Below, one piece after another: positions 1 through 9,238 of a stretch of DNA of 64,000 bases. The notes under the pieces were generated by a model, which did no database searches, had not been told where the DNA came from, and was given only the letters and a program-made list of their open reading frames with translations. Origin of the DNA: an uncultured Clostridia bacterium (lineage in GTDB: Bacteria > Bacillota > Clostridia > TANB77 > UBA1234); assembly GCA_934149405.1 (NCBI GenBank), contig CAKPEV010000001.1, positions 1 to 64,000 on the forward strand, read 5' to 3'. A program made the position numbers and the translations under genes. Position 1 is the stretch's first letter; each line of letters begins with the position of its first letter.

Positions 1-94
1 CGAGTACATACGAGGAGACAAATTGTGCAACTGCTAGTATGCATACAATGGTATTCAAGACAAGGGCAATGCTTTCAATATTTGTATATTCCAT
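1..94 (-). CDS. Small membrane protein, 5' part only (copy 1 of tandem pair)
   Basis: The start codon is at 94 and the gene runs off the left edge, so only about 31 codons are visible. They begin MEYTNIESIALVLNTIVC and differ from the gene at 155-475 by one residue (I for S at position 6) over this stretch. A hydrophobic segment begins near residue 8. It is one member of a tandem duplication; I do not recognise a family. Confidence 0.6.
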   Translation of the reverse strand, partial: MEYTNIESIALVLNTIVCILAVAQFVSSYVL

Positions 95-135
95 TAGGCT
101 TTTTCCTTTCGTTTAAATACATTCACACTCAAAAA
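1..135. repeat. Direct repeat, copy 1 (tandem duplication, 381-bp offset)
   Basis: Near-identical to 382-516. It covers the start of the membrane-protein gene and its upstream region. Differences are a few bases (for example around 79-81 and 117-120). Confidence 0.85.
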
Positions 136-154
136 TTATCGTCTTAGTAAATAT

Positions 155-475
155 TCATTTACATTTCTTCCTATTCGCCAACATAATTCCTAGCATACTG
201 CCAATTCCAAAAGTTGTTATAAATCCAATTCCAAATGTGTACCATGCCATCATATTAGATCGATAACAAAGACTAACTGATGGATAGACTCGAAGAAAAA
301 ATGTCGAGCCACCGACAATGCTTATAATTAAAATTCCTATCCATATCAAGACATGATATATTTTCTTCTTTGGTTGCATATCGAGTACATACGAGGAGAC
401 AAATTGTGCAACTGCTAGTATGCATACAATGGTATTCAAGACAAGGGCAATGCTTTCACTGTTTGTATATTCCAT
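155..475 (-). CDS. Hypothetical small membrane protein (copy 2)
   Basis: 106 residues with about three hydrophobic segments (roughly 8-30, 40-58 and 78-98) and a short basic tail (NRKKCK). This suggests a small integral membrane protein. No catalytic motif or known family is recognisable. The 5' end is duplicated as the partial gene at 1-94, so the locus is a tandem array extending beyond the window. An AAAGGAAAA-like ribosome site precedes the ATG. Function unknown. Confidence 0.65.
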   Translation of the reverse strand: MEYTNSESIALVLNTIVCILAVAQFVSSYVLDMQPKKKIYHVLIWIGILIISIVGGSTFFLRVYPSVSLCYRSNMMAWYTFGIGFITTFGIGSMLGIMLANRKKCK

Positions 476-516
476 TAGGCTTTTTCCTTTCGTTTAAAAG
501 CATTCACACTCAAAAA
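382..516. repeat. Direct repeat, copy 2
   Basis: Matches 1-135 with few differences. Includes the first third of the 155-475 gene and its upstream sequence. Confidence 0.85.
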
Positions 517-702
517 AATGGTGTGATTAAGGTTTGAATATATATATAAAATAAGTTTTGCCTTATGTAAACCACATTTTATCATGTTTTTTTCTACTTT
601 GCAAGTATTTTTGTAAAAATTTTTGATTATAGGGAGAAACAAATAGGGACAGTCCTTTTTGTTAATTTTTTAAGCTTTTGTGTTGTAATTTCTTATTAAA
701 TA
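517..702. other. Intergenic AT-rich stretch
   Basis: Between the small membrane gene and the rlmD terminator. It must carry the promoter of the 155-475 gene on the minus strand, but I see no clear -35/-10 pair and no conserved RNA. Confidence 0.4.
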
Positions 703-766
703 AAAAATATGGTTTTGTTCATCTCCCATCCACTTAAAATTTGGGGGTGGACAAAACCATATTTTT
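703..766 (-). terminator. Terminator after rlmD
   Basis: Arms 703-718 and 751-766 are a perfect 16-bp inverted repeat ending in AAAAA/TTTTT, with a 32-nt loop. It lies just downstream of the rlmD stop on the minus strand. The A/T-rich ends on both sides allow it to act in either direction. Confidence 0.75.
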
Positions 767-787
767 CTTGTATTAAAATCTTTACAA

Positions 788-2134
788 CTATTGATTTTTC
801 AAGGTTAGTAGTACACAAGTCTCCACATGACTCGTCTGTGGGAACATGTCTACTGGTTGTACTTCTTTTATTTCTAATCCGTTTTCTGTTAGATACTTTA
901 GGTCTCTTGCTAGTGTTGCTACATTACAACTGATATATACGATTTTTGATGCTTTCATTTTTACTATTGTTTCTAGCAGCTCTATACCACAGCCTTTTCT
1001 TGGTGGGTCGATGAATACTACATCTGCCTTTATTCCTTTTTGATACATCTCAGGCACTATTTTTTCAGCTTCTCCACATATGAATTCTGCATTTTTTATT
1101 TCGTTCATTTCTGCGTTTATTTTTGCATCTTCTACCGCTGGTTTTACTATTTCTACTCCATACACTTTTTTAGCATGTTCTGCTACAAATATTGAGATTG
1201 TTCCAATTCCGCAATACAAGTCAAATACTGTTTCTGTTCCAGTTAAACCAGCATATTTTAGTGCTATATTGTACAATACTTCTGTTTGAGTTGGATTTAC
1301 TTGATAAAATGATAATGGTGATATTTTAAATTTGTAATCGCCTAGTCTATCCTCTATATAGCCCTTTCCATATTGTGTTATGCATTTTTCGCCTAGTATT
1401 ACATTGCCGTTTTCTTTGTTTATGTTTTGTACTATTGTTGTTATTTGTGGATATTTTTCTACTATTTCTTTTACTATTTTTTCTTTATTTTTTAGATCTG
1501 TTTCATTTGTTACAAGCATTAGCATTGTTTCACCAGTGTTTTTTCCGATTCTTGTTACTATGTGTCTTAGAACGCCTTTGTTTGTTTTTTCATTATATGA
1601 TGGTACACCATTTTTCTTTATCACTTCAAATGCTATTCTTGCTATTTTGTCTGCCTCTTGGTTTTGTATTGCACATTCTTTATTTTCTATCAAGCTATGA
1701 CTTCTGTCTCTATAGAATCCTATCTTTCCATCTACTACTGGATACCCAGCTTTATTTCTATAATTATATGGTATTCCCATTCCTATGACTTTATTTACTT
1801 CTACTTCATGTCCTAATGCTTTTTTTAATGTGCTTTTTACTATATTTTCTTTATGTTCAAGTTGTGCTTCGTATGACATGTGTTGCAAGTTACAACCTCC
1901 ACATTTTGAAAAGTTTTCGCAAACAGGTTCTTCTCTATCTCTACTTTCCTCTATTACTTCTAATAGTTTTGCAAAACCGTAGTCTTTATTTACTTTTAGC
2001 ATTTTTATTTTTGCTTTTTCACCTTTTAATGCGCCTTTTACAAATGTTGTATAACCATTTATTTTTGTTATTCCTTCGCCTTCATAACCCATATCAATTA
2101 TATCTACATCATAGTCTTGGTTTTTCTCTATCAT
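788..2134 (-). CDS. rlmD: 23S rRNA (uracil(1939)-C(5))-methyltransferase, RlmD/RumA family
   Basis: SAM-dependent RNA m5U methyltransferase. An N-terminal TRAM domain (about residues 1-60) precedes the cysteine cluster CENFSKCGGC, typical of the 4Fe-4S site. The methyltransferase core shows DLYCGIGTISIF (SAM binding), DPPRKGCG and the nucleophile motif ISCNVATLARDL. Length (about 448 aa) fits the family. The start at 2134 (MIEKNQ) has GAAAGG nine bases upstream; an ATG nine bases further out sits directly against that site and is less likely. Gram-positive paralogues can be RlmCD-like with other U targets, so the exact position methylated is not certain. Confidence 0.9.
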   Translation of the reverse strand: MIEKNQDYDVDIIDMGYEGEGITKINGYTTFVKGALKGEKAKIKMLKVNKDYGFAKLLEVIEESRDREEPVCENFSKCGGCNLQHMSYEAQLEHKENIVKSTLKKALGHEVEVNKVIGMGIPYNYRNKAGYPVVDGKIGFYRDRSHSLIENKECAIQNQEADKIARIAFEVIKKNGVPSYNEKTNKGVLRHIVTRIGKNTGETMLMLVTNETDLKNKEKIVKEIVEKYPQITTIVQNINKENGNVILGEKCITQYGKGYIEDRLGDYKFKISPLSFYQVNPTQTEVLYNIALKYAGLTGTETVFDLYCGIGTISIFVAEHAKKVYGVEIVKPAVEDAKINAEMNEIKNAEFICGEAEKIVPEMYQKGIKADVVFIDPPRKGCGIELLETIVKMKASKIVYISCNVATLARDLKYLTENGLEIKEVQPVDMFPQTSHVETCVLLTLKNQ

Positions 2135-2225
2135 ATAATTCATCCTTTCAATTTAAACTTTTATTTCCTTGTTTAAATTATCCCATAGTTGTTTTTTATT
2201 ATCAAATTTTTTCATCTTCATAATG

Positions 2226-3047
2226 TTACAAAATAATTTCTCTTTTCAAAAAATTATCTTCTATTTTACCTATTCCGATATATTCATTTGTATATAAATT
2301 ATAGATTCCATCTGGCAGTTCATATCTTAATTTCATACCGTTTAGAAGTTTATCCAAGTCTTTTTCTATTGTTATTTTTTTGTCGAATAGTTTTTCCATC
2401 GACACTATTTTTTCTTCTGATATTTCTTCGATTTCACATGCATTTTCTATGCTAAATTTTCCACTTCTTACTCTATTTAATTTTGTCATTGTTCCGCATG
2501 TGCCTAGTTTTTTAGCAATGTCTTCGCATAGTACTCTTATATATGTACCCTTTGATACATGCGCTTTGAAGCTTATTATATCATCTTTTATTTTTATATC
2601 TGATATATCAAATATTTCTATATCTCTTGCTTCTCTTTCGACTTCTATGCCTTTTCTTGCAAGCTCATAAAGTTTTACTCCATTTTGTTTTATCGCTGAA
2701 TACATTGGTGGTATTTGCTTTTGCTTACCTACAAATGATTTTATTATTTCTTCCATATTTGTTAGTCTGCTAATTGTTTCTGTACTAACTATTTCTCCTG
2801 TTATATCACCTGTACTAGTTTGAATTCCAAGTTTCATTTCTACTTCATAAATTTTGTCATCACATGTTAAAAGTTCGACAAGTTTTGTTGCCTTTCCAAC
2901 GCATACTACAAGCACACCTGTTGCTAGAGGATCCAATGTTCCTGTATGTCCTACTTTTTTTGTTTTTAATATTTTTCTACACTTTGCAACCACATCATGT
3001 GATGTAATGCCTTGTGGTTTATTTATTATTAAAATTCCATCTAACAT
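2226..3047 (-). CDS. truB: tRNA pseudouridine(55) synthase TruB
   Basis: Isomerises U55 in the T-loop of tRNAs to pseudouridine. The N-terminus MLDGILIINKPQG and the catalytic motif GTLDPLATGVL, with its nucleophilic Asp, are diagnostic. The 273-aa length is usual, with a PUA-like C-terminal part. An AAGGAGG site precedes the ATG. It lies downstream of nrnA/rbfA/infB in the usual Gram-positive order, but a strong hairpin (3113-3141) separates it from nrnA, so it may have its own promoter. Confidence 0.96.
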   Translation of the reverse strand: MLDGILIINKPQGITSHDVVAKCRKILKTKKVGHTGTLDPLATGVLVVCVGKATKLVELLTCDDKIYEVEMKLGIQTSTGDITGEIVSTETISRLTNMEEIIKSFVGKQKQIPPMYSAIKQNGVKLYELARKGIEVEREARDIEIFDISDIKIKDDIISFKAHVSKGTYIRVLCEDIAKKLGTCGTMTKLNRVRSGKFSIENACEIEEISEEKIVSMEKLFDKKITIEKDLDKLLNGMKLRYELPDGIYNLYTNEYIGIGKIEDNFLKREIIL

Positions 3048-3112
3048 TTTTGCCTCCTTTTCTACCTAGCAAAACTTTTCATCTTTCGACATATTTCGCT
3101 CCATTAGGCTCT

Positions 3113-3141
3113 AAAAAGGACGATTGTCTCTCGTCCTTTTT
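3113..3141. terminator. Bidirectional terminator between nrnA and truB
   Basis: Arms 3113-3123 (AAAAAGGACGA) and 3131-3141 (TCGTCCTTTTT) form an 11-bp stem with a 7-nt loop and A/T tracts on both sides. Confidence 0.75.
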
Positions 3142-3157
3142 ATATGTATAATTTTTA

Positions 3158-4108
3158 TTATTGTAGTTGTCTTTTTATTTCTACTACTAATTCTTCTTTT
3201 ATTTCTTCTAGTGACTTGCTTGTTTCAAAACCTGCTGCTTTTACATGTCCGCCACCGCTATACTTTGATGCTATTAGCGATACATTTATGTATTCGTTTG
3301 AACGAAGGCTTACTTTTCTCATTCCATCTTTTTCTCTTACGAATATTGATACTTCTACACCCTCGATGTCTCTACCATAGTTTACTATTCCTTCTTGGTC
3401 ACCGTCTTGATTTCCTAGCTCTTCAAAATCTTTTGCTGTTACATATGTAAATGCTATTTTTCCATCTGCTAAGATTTCTAATGTGTTTAACGCTCTTCCT
3501 AAAAGTCTTGTTCTTGCCTCTGTTGTAGTATCAAACAATATTCTATATATTTTAGCAATGTCTATTCCTGCTTCTAAAAGCATACCTGCAAATTCAAAAG
3601 TTTCTGATTGGACATTATATCTAAATCCACCTGTATCTGTAAGTATACCAGTATATATACAAGTAGCGATATCTTTGTTTATTGCAACATCCAAAGCTGC
3701 TAATATAACTATTATATTTTGGCATGTTGACGATGCAACTGCATTAACATAGTTTACATCACCAAAATTTTGATTTGTTATGTGATGGTCTATTACTATC
3801 GTTTTTTCTATTTTTTCAAATGCTGGTCTTAATGTTCCAAGTCTATCTAAATCGCTACTGTCTAAGGCTATGCAAAGGTCATATTCTTCTTCATTTATCT
3901 CTTTTTTTAATAGTTCGAAACCTGGTAAGAATGAGTACATTTCATTAACTGCTGGAACTGCCACATCAACACTCTTTCCAAGCTTTATAAGTCCATTCAT
4001 AAATCCAAGTGAACTTCCTATTGCGTCTCCATCTGGATTTTCATGAGTTATTATCAATATTTTTGCTGCATTTAGAATTAATTCTTTTATTTGTTCTAAA
4101 ACTGACAT
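3158..4108 (-). CDS. nrnA: DHH-family phosphoesterase, NrnA-type oligoribonuclease/pAp phosphatase
   Basis: 316-residue DHH/DHHA1 protein. N-terminal metal-binding motifs are ITHENPDGDAIGSS, ALDSSDLDRL and DHH; the C-terminal DHHA1 domain has SGGGHVKAAGF. The family degrades nanoRNA and dephosphorylates pAp. It follows rbfA by 12 nt, as in many Firmicutes. AAAGGAGAG precedes the ATG. Confidence 0.93.
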   Translation of the reverse strand: MSVLEQIKELILNAAKILIITHENPDGDAIGSSLGFMNGLIKLGKSVDVAVPAVNEMYSFLPGFELLKKEINEEEYDLCIALDSSDLDRLGTLRPAFEKIEKTIVIDHHITNQNFGDVNYVNAVASSTCQNIIVILAALDVAINKDIATCIYTGILTDTGGFRYNVQSETFEFAGMLLEAGIDIAKIYRILFDTTTEARTRLLGRALNTLEILADGKIAFTYVTAKDFEELGNQDGDQEGIVNYGRDIEGVEVSIFVREKDGMRKVSLRSNEYINVSLIASKYSGGGHVKAAGFETSKSLEEIKEELVVEIKRQLQ

Positions 4109-4120
4109 TTCAACTCTCCT

Positions 4121-4492
4121 TTATTCTTCGCCTTCTCCATCTTCGTTTTCTATAGGCTTAATGTCTAAATCTTTTATTATTTTTTGTATTTTTTCTCCAT
4201 ATTCCATTGAATCATCAAATTCAAATTTCACTTCTGGAGTTGAGTGCATTCTGATGTTTGCACCAATTTCTCTTCTAATTACGCCAGCACCTGATTTTAA
4301 AGCATCCATGACTTCCTTTTCGTCTTTTGCACCAATCATGCTTACAAATATTTTGCAATACTTCAAATCTTTAGTTACTGATACTTTTGTTACACTTATT
4401 AAGCCAGTAAGTCTTGGATCTTTCAATTCTTGTGAAATAACTTTGCTTGCAACTTTTTTAATTTCTTCTTCAATTCTATCTGTTCTATCCAT
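4121..4492 (-). CDS. rbfA: 30S ribosome-binding factor RbfA
   Basis: Single KH-fold protein (123 aa) that assists late 16S 5'-end maturation in the 30S subunit. The core includes SQELKDPRLTGLISVTKV and IGANIRMHSTPEVKFEFD. I chose the ATG at 4492 (MDRTDRIEEEI) because GAAAGG sits eight bases upstream; the longer ATG at 4516 adds eight residues and lacks a good site. The C-terminus is acidic. Confidence 0.94.
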   Translation of the reverse strand: MDRTDRIEEEIKKVASKVISQELKDPRLTGLISVTKVSVTKDLKYCKIFVSMIGAKDEKEVMDALKSGAGVIRREIGANIRMHSTPEVKFEFDDSMEYGEKIQKIIKDLDIKPIENEDGEGEE

Positions 4493-4517
4493 TATATTTT
4501 CCTTTCTCATCTTCATC

Positions 4518-4545
4518 GCAAACGAAGTTCGTTTACTTCGTTTGC
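4518..4545 (-). other. Intergenic hairpin between infB and rbfA
   Basis: GCAAACGAAG (4518-4527) and CTTCGTTTGC (4536-4545) are a perfect 10-bp inverted repeat with an 8-nt loop that is itself partly self-complementary. No T-run follows on the minus strand, so an RNA processing or stability element is as likely as a terminator. Confidence 0.55.
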
Positions 4546-4567
4546 AATGAATTATTTATCCTCAGCA

Positions 4568-7500
4568 TTATTTGTTTTCTGTTTTGCTGTTTGGTTTTAT
4601 TTCTTCCATGATGTATGATTCTATCTTATCTCCAACTTTTATATCACTATAGTCTTCTATTTGAACACCGCATTCATATCCTTCTGCAACTTCTCTTGCA
4701 TCATCTTTCATTCTCTTTAATGATGATAGTTTGCCTGTATGAATTACTACATTGTCTCTTATTACTCTTAAGCCTGAGTTTCTAACTATTTTTCCCTCTA
4801 ATACATAACATCCTGCTATCATACCAACATTTGTAATCTTAAACACTTGTCTTATCTCTGCTGTTCCTTGAATTACTTCTTTATATTTTGGTGTTAACAT
4901 TCCGTTTAATGCTGCTGTTACATCATCTATTGCGTTATAAATTACTGAGTATATTTTTATTTCTACGCCTTCTTTATCTGCAACTTGTTTTGCTGTTGAT
5001 TCTGGTCTTACATTGAATCCTATTATTATTGCGTTTGTAACTTTTGCAAGTGTTACATCTGATTCTGTAATTCCACCAACGTTTGCGTGTATTATTCTAA
5101 CTCTCGCTTCTTCATTTTGTATCTTTTCTAATGATTGACGAAGTGCTTGAACACTACCTTGTACATCTGCTTTTATTATGATATTCAAGTCTTTTAACTT
5201 GCCTTGTTCTATTTGATTAAATAAGTTGTCTAGAGTAACTGGTGCTGCTTTTCTAATCATGTCTTCTCTTTGTTTGCTCTTTCTCTTTTCGATTAAGTGC
5301 TTAGCTACTTTTTCGTTTTCTACTTCGTAGAATATTTCACCTGCTTCTGGCACTTCCGAAAGACCTATTACTTCAACTGGTGTAGATGGTCCTGCCGCTT
5401 TTACTTTTTGTCCTTTATCATCTACCATTCCTCTTATTTTTCCTATTACACTACCTACAACTATTGTATCACCAATATTTAATGTTCCTCTTTGTACAAG
5501 CAATGATACTGTTATACCAGCATTCTTATCTAGTCTAGCTTCTAATACTGTTCCTTTTGATTGTTTATTAGGATTTGTTTTTAAATCTTTCATATCAGCA
5601 ACTAGCAATACCATTTCTAATAGTGCATCTATGTTTTTGTGTTGTTTTGCAGATATAGGTACACAGATTGTGTCTCCGCCCCATTCTTCTGGAACTAAGC
5701 CATACTCTGTAAGCTCTTGCTTAACTCTATCTATATTTGCTCCCTCTTTATCTATTTTGTTTATTGCAACTATTATTGAAACGCCTGCTGCTTTTGCATG
5801 GTTTATTGCTTCTACTGTTTGTGGCATTATACCATCATCTGCAGCCACTATAATTATCGCTATATCTGTAACTTGAGCACCTCTTGCTCTCATTGCTGTA
5901 AATGCTTCATGTCCCGGTGTGTCTAAGAAAGTGATTTCTCTTCCATTGATTTCAACTTTATACGCACCAATATGTTGTGTGATTCCACCTGCTTCTCTTT
6001 CACTTACATTTGTTGAACGTATTGCATCAAGAAGTGACGTCTTACCATGGTCTACGTGTCCCATTACTACTACAACTGGTGGTCTTGGTACTAAGTCTTC
6101 TTCTCTATCATCTGTATCATCAAATAGTATATCTTCATCTGATACAACTTCTTTTTTATGTGCTGTTACACCAAATTCATTTGCCACTAAAAATGCTGTA
6201 TCGAAATCTAATTCATTATTAAGTGTTGCAAGTATTCCATAACCCATCAATTTCTTTATTACTTCTGATGCTTGTTTCTTTAATTTCTCAGCCAATTCTT
6301 TTACTGTTATCGTCTCTGGAATTTCTATATCTGTAAGCTCAAATATTTTTTGCTCGATATGTTCTTTGCTTTCTGTTGGTTTTTTCTTGTTTTTCTTGAA
6401 ACCTTTTTGTCTGTTTGATAAATCATAATAATCAAACATCTTGCTTTCTGTATCATTGAACATATTTGAAAAGTTGCTTTCAGATTGCAAATCTTTTAAT
6501 TTTCCAAAGTTAATATCTTCATCCATTTCTCTAACAACTTTTGATTTTGAAACTTTCTTTGTTGGCTCTTCAAATTTTCTGTTGTCTTTTTCTTTATCTT
6601 TATAACCTGTTCTAACAATCTCTCTAACTGGCTCTTTTGTAGTAGCTTCTGAACTTGCTATTACATCTTTTATTCCTTTTTCTATCTTGTTTTCTCTCGA
6701 TTGATTTTGTTTATTAAAGCCACCTTGACCATTTGGTCTTCTTCCATCTTTATTAAATGGTCTGTTTTCTCCTCTATTATCGCCTTTATTTCCGAACTTA
6801 TTATCTCTGCCATTATTATAATCTTTTCTAAAGTCTCCACCTTGTCTATTTTGGTTTCTGTCTTTACCATCTCTATCTTGATAAGGTCTATTATTATATG
6901 GTCTTTGATTTCTATTTTGATTGTCATTATTTCTATTTTCAAATCTGTTATATGGCTTTTTATTTTCTTCTCTTTTAATTTCTTTCTTTTCTGTTTCTAT
7001 TTTTTCAGAATTTACTACTGGCACTTTCTCAACAACCTTTTCTTTCTCAATTTCTTTTTTTTCTACTGGCTTTTCTTCAATTGGTGCAATCACTTTCTTT
7101 TCTTCTACCACTTTTTTATCTTTAATCGTTTCTTCTACTTTTTTTATCTCTGGCTTTTCAGCGATTTTTTCTATTGTTTTATGTTCAACACTATTTACAA
7201 CCGCTTTTTGCTCTTCTTTCGGTGTAATACTAGCAATTTTCTTAGGTGGTGTTCTATATTTTATATTCATTGAAGTATCGGTTCTTCTTTGAACAACTCC
7301 CAAATCATCTCTTATAGGTCTTTTTATATCTTTTTTAGTCTCTGGCTCATCTGTCTCGATTCTAGTAACCTCTCTACGAATAATAACGGGAGCAATTGGT
7401 TTTTTCTCTTTTTTGGCGTTATCTTTCTTTGGTTCTTTTCCACCTTTAAGCTGTTTTTTTATTCTTTCTATATCAGTCTCTTCTAATATTGACATATGAT

Positions 7501-7597
7501 TTTTTACGTCATATTTTAAATCAATTAGTTTTTCAACTAATTCTTTACTTTGCATGCCCAACTCTTTTGCCAACTCATACACTTTCATTTTCCCCAT
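4568..7597 (-). CDS. infB: Translation initiation factor IF-2
   Basis: GTPase that brings initiator fMet-tRNA to the 30S subunit. Residues 1-50 are the IF2-N module. A long charged, low-complexity linker (about 55-370, with RNxN/NRP-rich and K/E-rich tracts) follows, then a second IF2-N-like domain (about 415-470). The G domain has GHVDHGKTSLL, DTPGHEAF and NKID, and the domain II-IV C-terminus follows. At 1009 aa it is long because of the linker. The ATG overlaps the stop of the L7Ae gene by one base (TAATG) and has a GGGGG site, indicating translational coupling. Confidence 0.97.
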   Translation of the reverse strand: MGKMKVYELAKELGMQSKELVEKLIDLKYDVKNHMSILEETDIERIKKQLKGGKEPKKDNAKKEKKPIAPVIIRREVTRIETDEPETKKDIKRPIRDDLGVVQRRTDTSMNIKYRTPPKKIASITPKEEQKAVVNSVEHKTIEKIAEKPEIKKVEETIKDKKVVEEKKVIAPIEEKPVEKKEIEKEKVVEKVPVVNSEKIETEKKEIKREENKKPYNRFENRNNDNQNRNQRPYNNRPYQDRDGKDRNQNRQGGDFRKDYNNGRDNKFGNKGDNRGENRPFNKDGRRPNGQGGFNKQNQSRENKIEKGIKDVIASSEATTKEPVREIVRTGYKDKEKDNRKFEEPTKKVSKSKVVREMDEDINFGKLKDLQSESNFSNMFNDTESKMFDYYDLSNRQKGFKKNKKKPTESKEHIEQKIFELTDIEIPETITVKELAEKLKKQASEVIKKLMGYGILATLNNELDFDTAFLVANEFGVTAHKKEVVSDEDILFDDTDDREEDLVPRPPVVVVMGHVDHGKTSLLDAIRSTNVSEREAGGITQHIGAYKVEINGREITFLDTPGHEAFTAMRARGAQVTDIAIIIVAADDGIMPQTVEAINHAKAAGVSIIVAINKIDKEGANIDRVKQELTEYGLVPEEWGGDTICVPISAKQHKNIDALLEMVLLVADMKDLKTNPNKQSKGTVLEARLDKNAGITVSLLVQRGTLNIGDTIVVGSVIGKIRGMVDDKGQKVKAAGPSTPVEVIGLSEVPEAGEIFYEVENEKVAKHLIEKRKSKQREDMIRKAAPVTLDNLFNQIEQGKLKDLNIIIKADVQGSVQALRQSLEKIQNEEARVRIIHANVGGITESDVTLAKVTNAIIIGFNVRPESTAKQVADKEGVEIKIYSVIYNAIDDVTAALNGMLTPKYKEVIQGTAEIRQVFKITNVGMIAGCYVLEGKIVRNSGLRVIRDNVVIHTGKLSSLKRMKDDAREVAEGYECGVQIEDYSDIKVGDKIESYIMEEIKPNSKTENK

Positions 7598-7917
7598 TAC
7601 TTATTAGCCCCCTTTAATTCTTTAACCATTTGCAATATTTTATTACCAAAACCTTCATCTAAAATTGTAAAGACCCCTTTGTTTGATTTTCCAATACACT
7701 TACTTAGTAAATCTATTTCGCCAAATATTACAATATTAATATTATACAAACTAGCCAACTTTATAAATTTATCTTTTGTTTTATCCGAGATGTCTTCTGC
7801 AAGTATTACCAGATACGCGTTTCCGCTCTTTATTTTTTCTTCACACATATCTGCTCCAAACCCAACCTTGCCAGCCTTCATCGCAAGTCCAATCATAGAA
7901 TATATTCTATTTATCAC
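7597..7917 (-). CDS. L7Ae/L30e-family RNA-binding protein (YlxQ type)
   Basis: 106 aa with the L7Ae/Gadd45 fold: MIGLAMKAGKVGFGADMC at the N-terminus, then AYLVILAEDISDKTKDK. Members bind kink-turn RNA; this nusA-infB-linked form is the YlxQ type. Start is GTG at 7917 with AGGAG upstream. It overlaps the ylxR 3' end by 11 nt and the infB start by 1 nt, so the three are co-translated. Confidence 0.9.
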   Translation of the reverse strand: MINRIYSMIGLAMKAGKVGFGADMCEEKIKSGNAYLVILAEDISDKTKDKFIKLASLYNINIVIFGEIDLLSKCIGKSNKGVFTILDEGFGNKILQMVKELKGANK

Positions 7918-8173
7918 TATTTATATCGCTCCTTAATGAATCATATATATCTTCGCTTATCGTTTCTTCGAATTCTTTTTCCAATCTTTTAGCCTTAATA
8001 GCTTTTTCCAAACACTCCTTGTTGTAACATATATATGCTCCACGTCCATTTTTTTTGCCTGTTTTGTCTATGCAAATCTCCCCCTCTGAAGTTTTTACTA
8101 CTCTTATAAGTTCTTTCTTTGGTTTCGATTCATAACAACCAAGGCATCTTCTCATAGGTATTTTTTTCAACAT
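7907..8173 (-). CDS. rnpM: YlxR/RnpM family RNA-binding protein (DUF448)
   Basis: 88-aa protein with the family signature PMRRCLGCYESKPKKELIRV and GRGAYICYN. YlxR (RnpM) has been described as an RNase P modulator that binds the RNA subunit. I placed the start at the ATG at 8173, with GAGGTG six bases upstream; the in-frame GTG at 8182 lies inside that ribosome site. It sits between nusA and the L7Ae gene as in Bacillus. Confidence 0.9.
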   Translation of the reverse strand: MLKKIPMRRCLGCYESKPKKELIRVVKTSEGEICIDKTGKKNGRGAYICYNKECLEKAIKAKRLEKEFEETISEDIYDSLRSDINSDK

Positions 8174-8191
8174 TCTTAACACCTCTTCGTT

Positions 8192-9238
8192 TTAAGCTTC
8201 ACCTTTTATTTGAGATTCTGATTTAATATCTATCTTCCAACCTGTAAGTTTTGCTGCAAGTCTAGCATTTTGGCCATCTTTACCAATCGCAAGTGATAAT
8301 TGTGAATCTGGTACAACAACTTTTGATGTCATTTCCTCCGGATTCACATCTACTGCAAGAACTGATGCTGGGCTAAGTGCTGATGCAATATATTGAACTG
8401 GATCTTCGCTCCATTCTACAACATCTATCTTTTCTTCTTTTAATTCGTTTAAGATATTTTGAATTCTTATTCCTCTAGGACCAACACAAGAACCAACTGG
8501 ATCTATATTCATATCCTTTGAATAAACTGCAATCTTTGTTCTAGAACCTGCTTCTCTAACTATATTTTTAATCTCTATTAGCCCCTCATATATCTCTGGT
8601 ATTTCAAGTTCGAATAGTCTTTTTACAAAACCTGGATGCGTTCTAGAAATCATCATTTGAGGAACACCTTTGCTATTTTTTTGAACATCCACAACATATG
8701 CTTTTATTTTATCATTTACCGCATATGTTTCTGTAGGAATTTGTTCGTTTGCTGTCATTATTCCTTCAAGTCTTCCCAAATCAACTATAACGACATTTTT
8801 ATCAACTTTTTGTATTAATCCACTAACAATTTCGCCTTGTCTATCTGAATATTCTGTATAAACAATCTCTCTCTCAGCTTCTCTAATTTTTTGAACTATA
8901 ACTTGCTTTGCTGTTTGCGCAGCTATTCTTCCAAAGTCTCTAGGAGTAATTTCAACTTCAACAGTGTCACCCATTTGAACCTTTTTGTCTATTTTTCTAG
9001 CATCATCCAAAGAAATTTCTATAGCTGGATCAAAAACTTCTTCGCAAACTTCTTTTATCGAATACACTTTTATAATAGCGTTTTTCTCATCTATTACTAT
9101 TTTTACGTTTTCCTCTGCATTAAAGTTCTTTTTATACGCTGTAATTAATGCTGTTTCAATTGCATCTAGCAAATAATCTTTGTTTATTCCTTTTTCTATA
9201 CTTAACTCTTCTAATGCTTCAAAAAATTCTTTATTCAT
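8192..9238 (-). CDS. nusA: Transcription termination/antitermination protein NusA
   Basis: About 348 aa, the short form typical of Firmicutes. NusA N-terminal domain (MNKEFFEALEELS), S1 domain around residue 135-200, and two KH domains: GSCVGPRGIRIQNILNEL (KH1) and AIGKDGQNARLAAKLTGW (KH2). It binds RNA polymerase and nascent RNA at pauses. The start at 9238 is preferred to an upstream in-frame codon at 9286 because it matches the family N-terminus. It overlaps the rimP stop by 8 nt. Confidence 0.96.
   Translation of the reverse strand: MNKEFFEALEELSIEKGINKDYLLDAIETALITAYKKNFNAEENVKIVIDEKNAIIKVYSIKEVCEEVFDPAIEISLDDARKIDKKVQMGDTVEVEITPRDFGRIAAQTAKQVIVQKIREAEREIVYTEYSDRQGEIVSGLIQKVDKNVVIVDLGRLEGIMTANEQIPTETYAVNDKIKAYVVDVQKNSKGVPQMMISRTHPGFVKRLFELEIPEIYEGLIEIKNIVREAGSRTKIAVYSKDMNIDPVGSCVGPRGIRIQNILNELKEEKIDVVEWSEDPVQYIASALSPASVLAVDVNPEEMTSKVVVPDSQLSLAIGKDGQNARLAAKLTGWKIDIKSESQIKGEA

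Noticed and set aside
1375..1788. Plus-strand ORFs opposite rlmD, truB, nrnA, infB, antiporter and others
   Set aside because: They are Leu/Phe/Ser-rich mirror frames of well-supported minus-strand genes with no ribosome sites.
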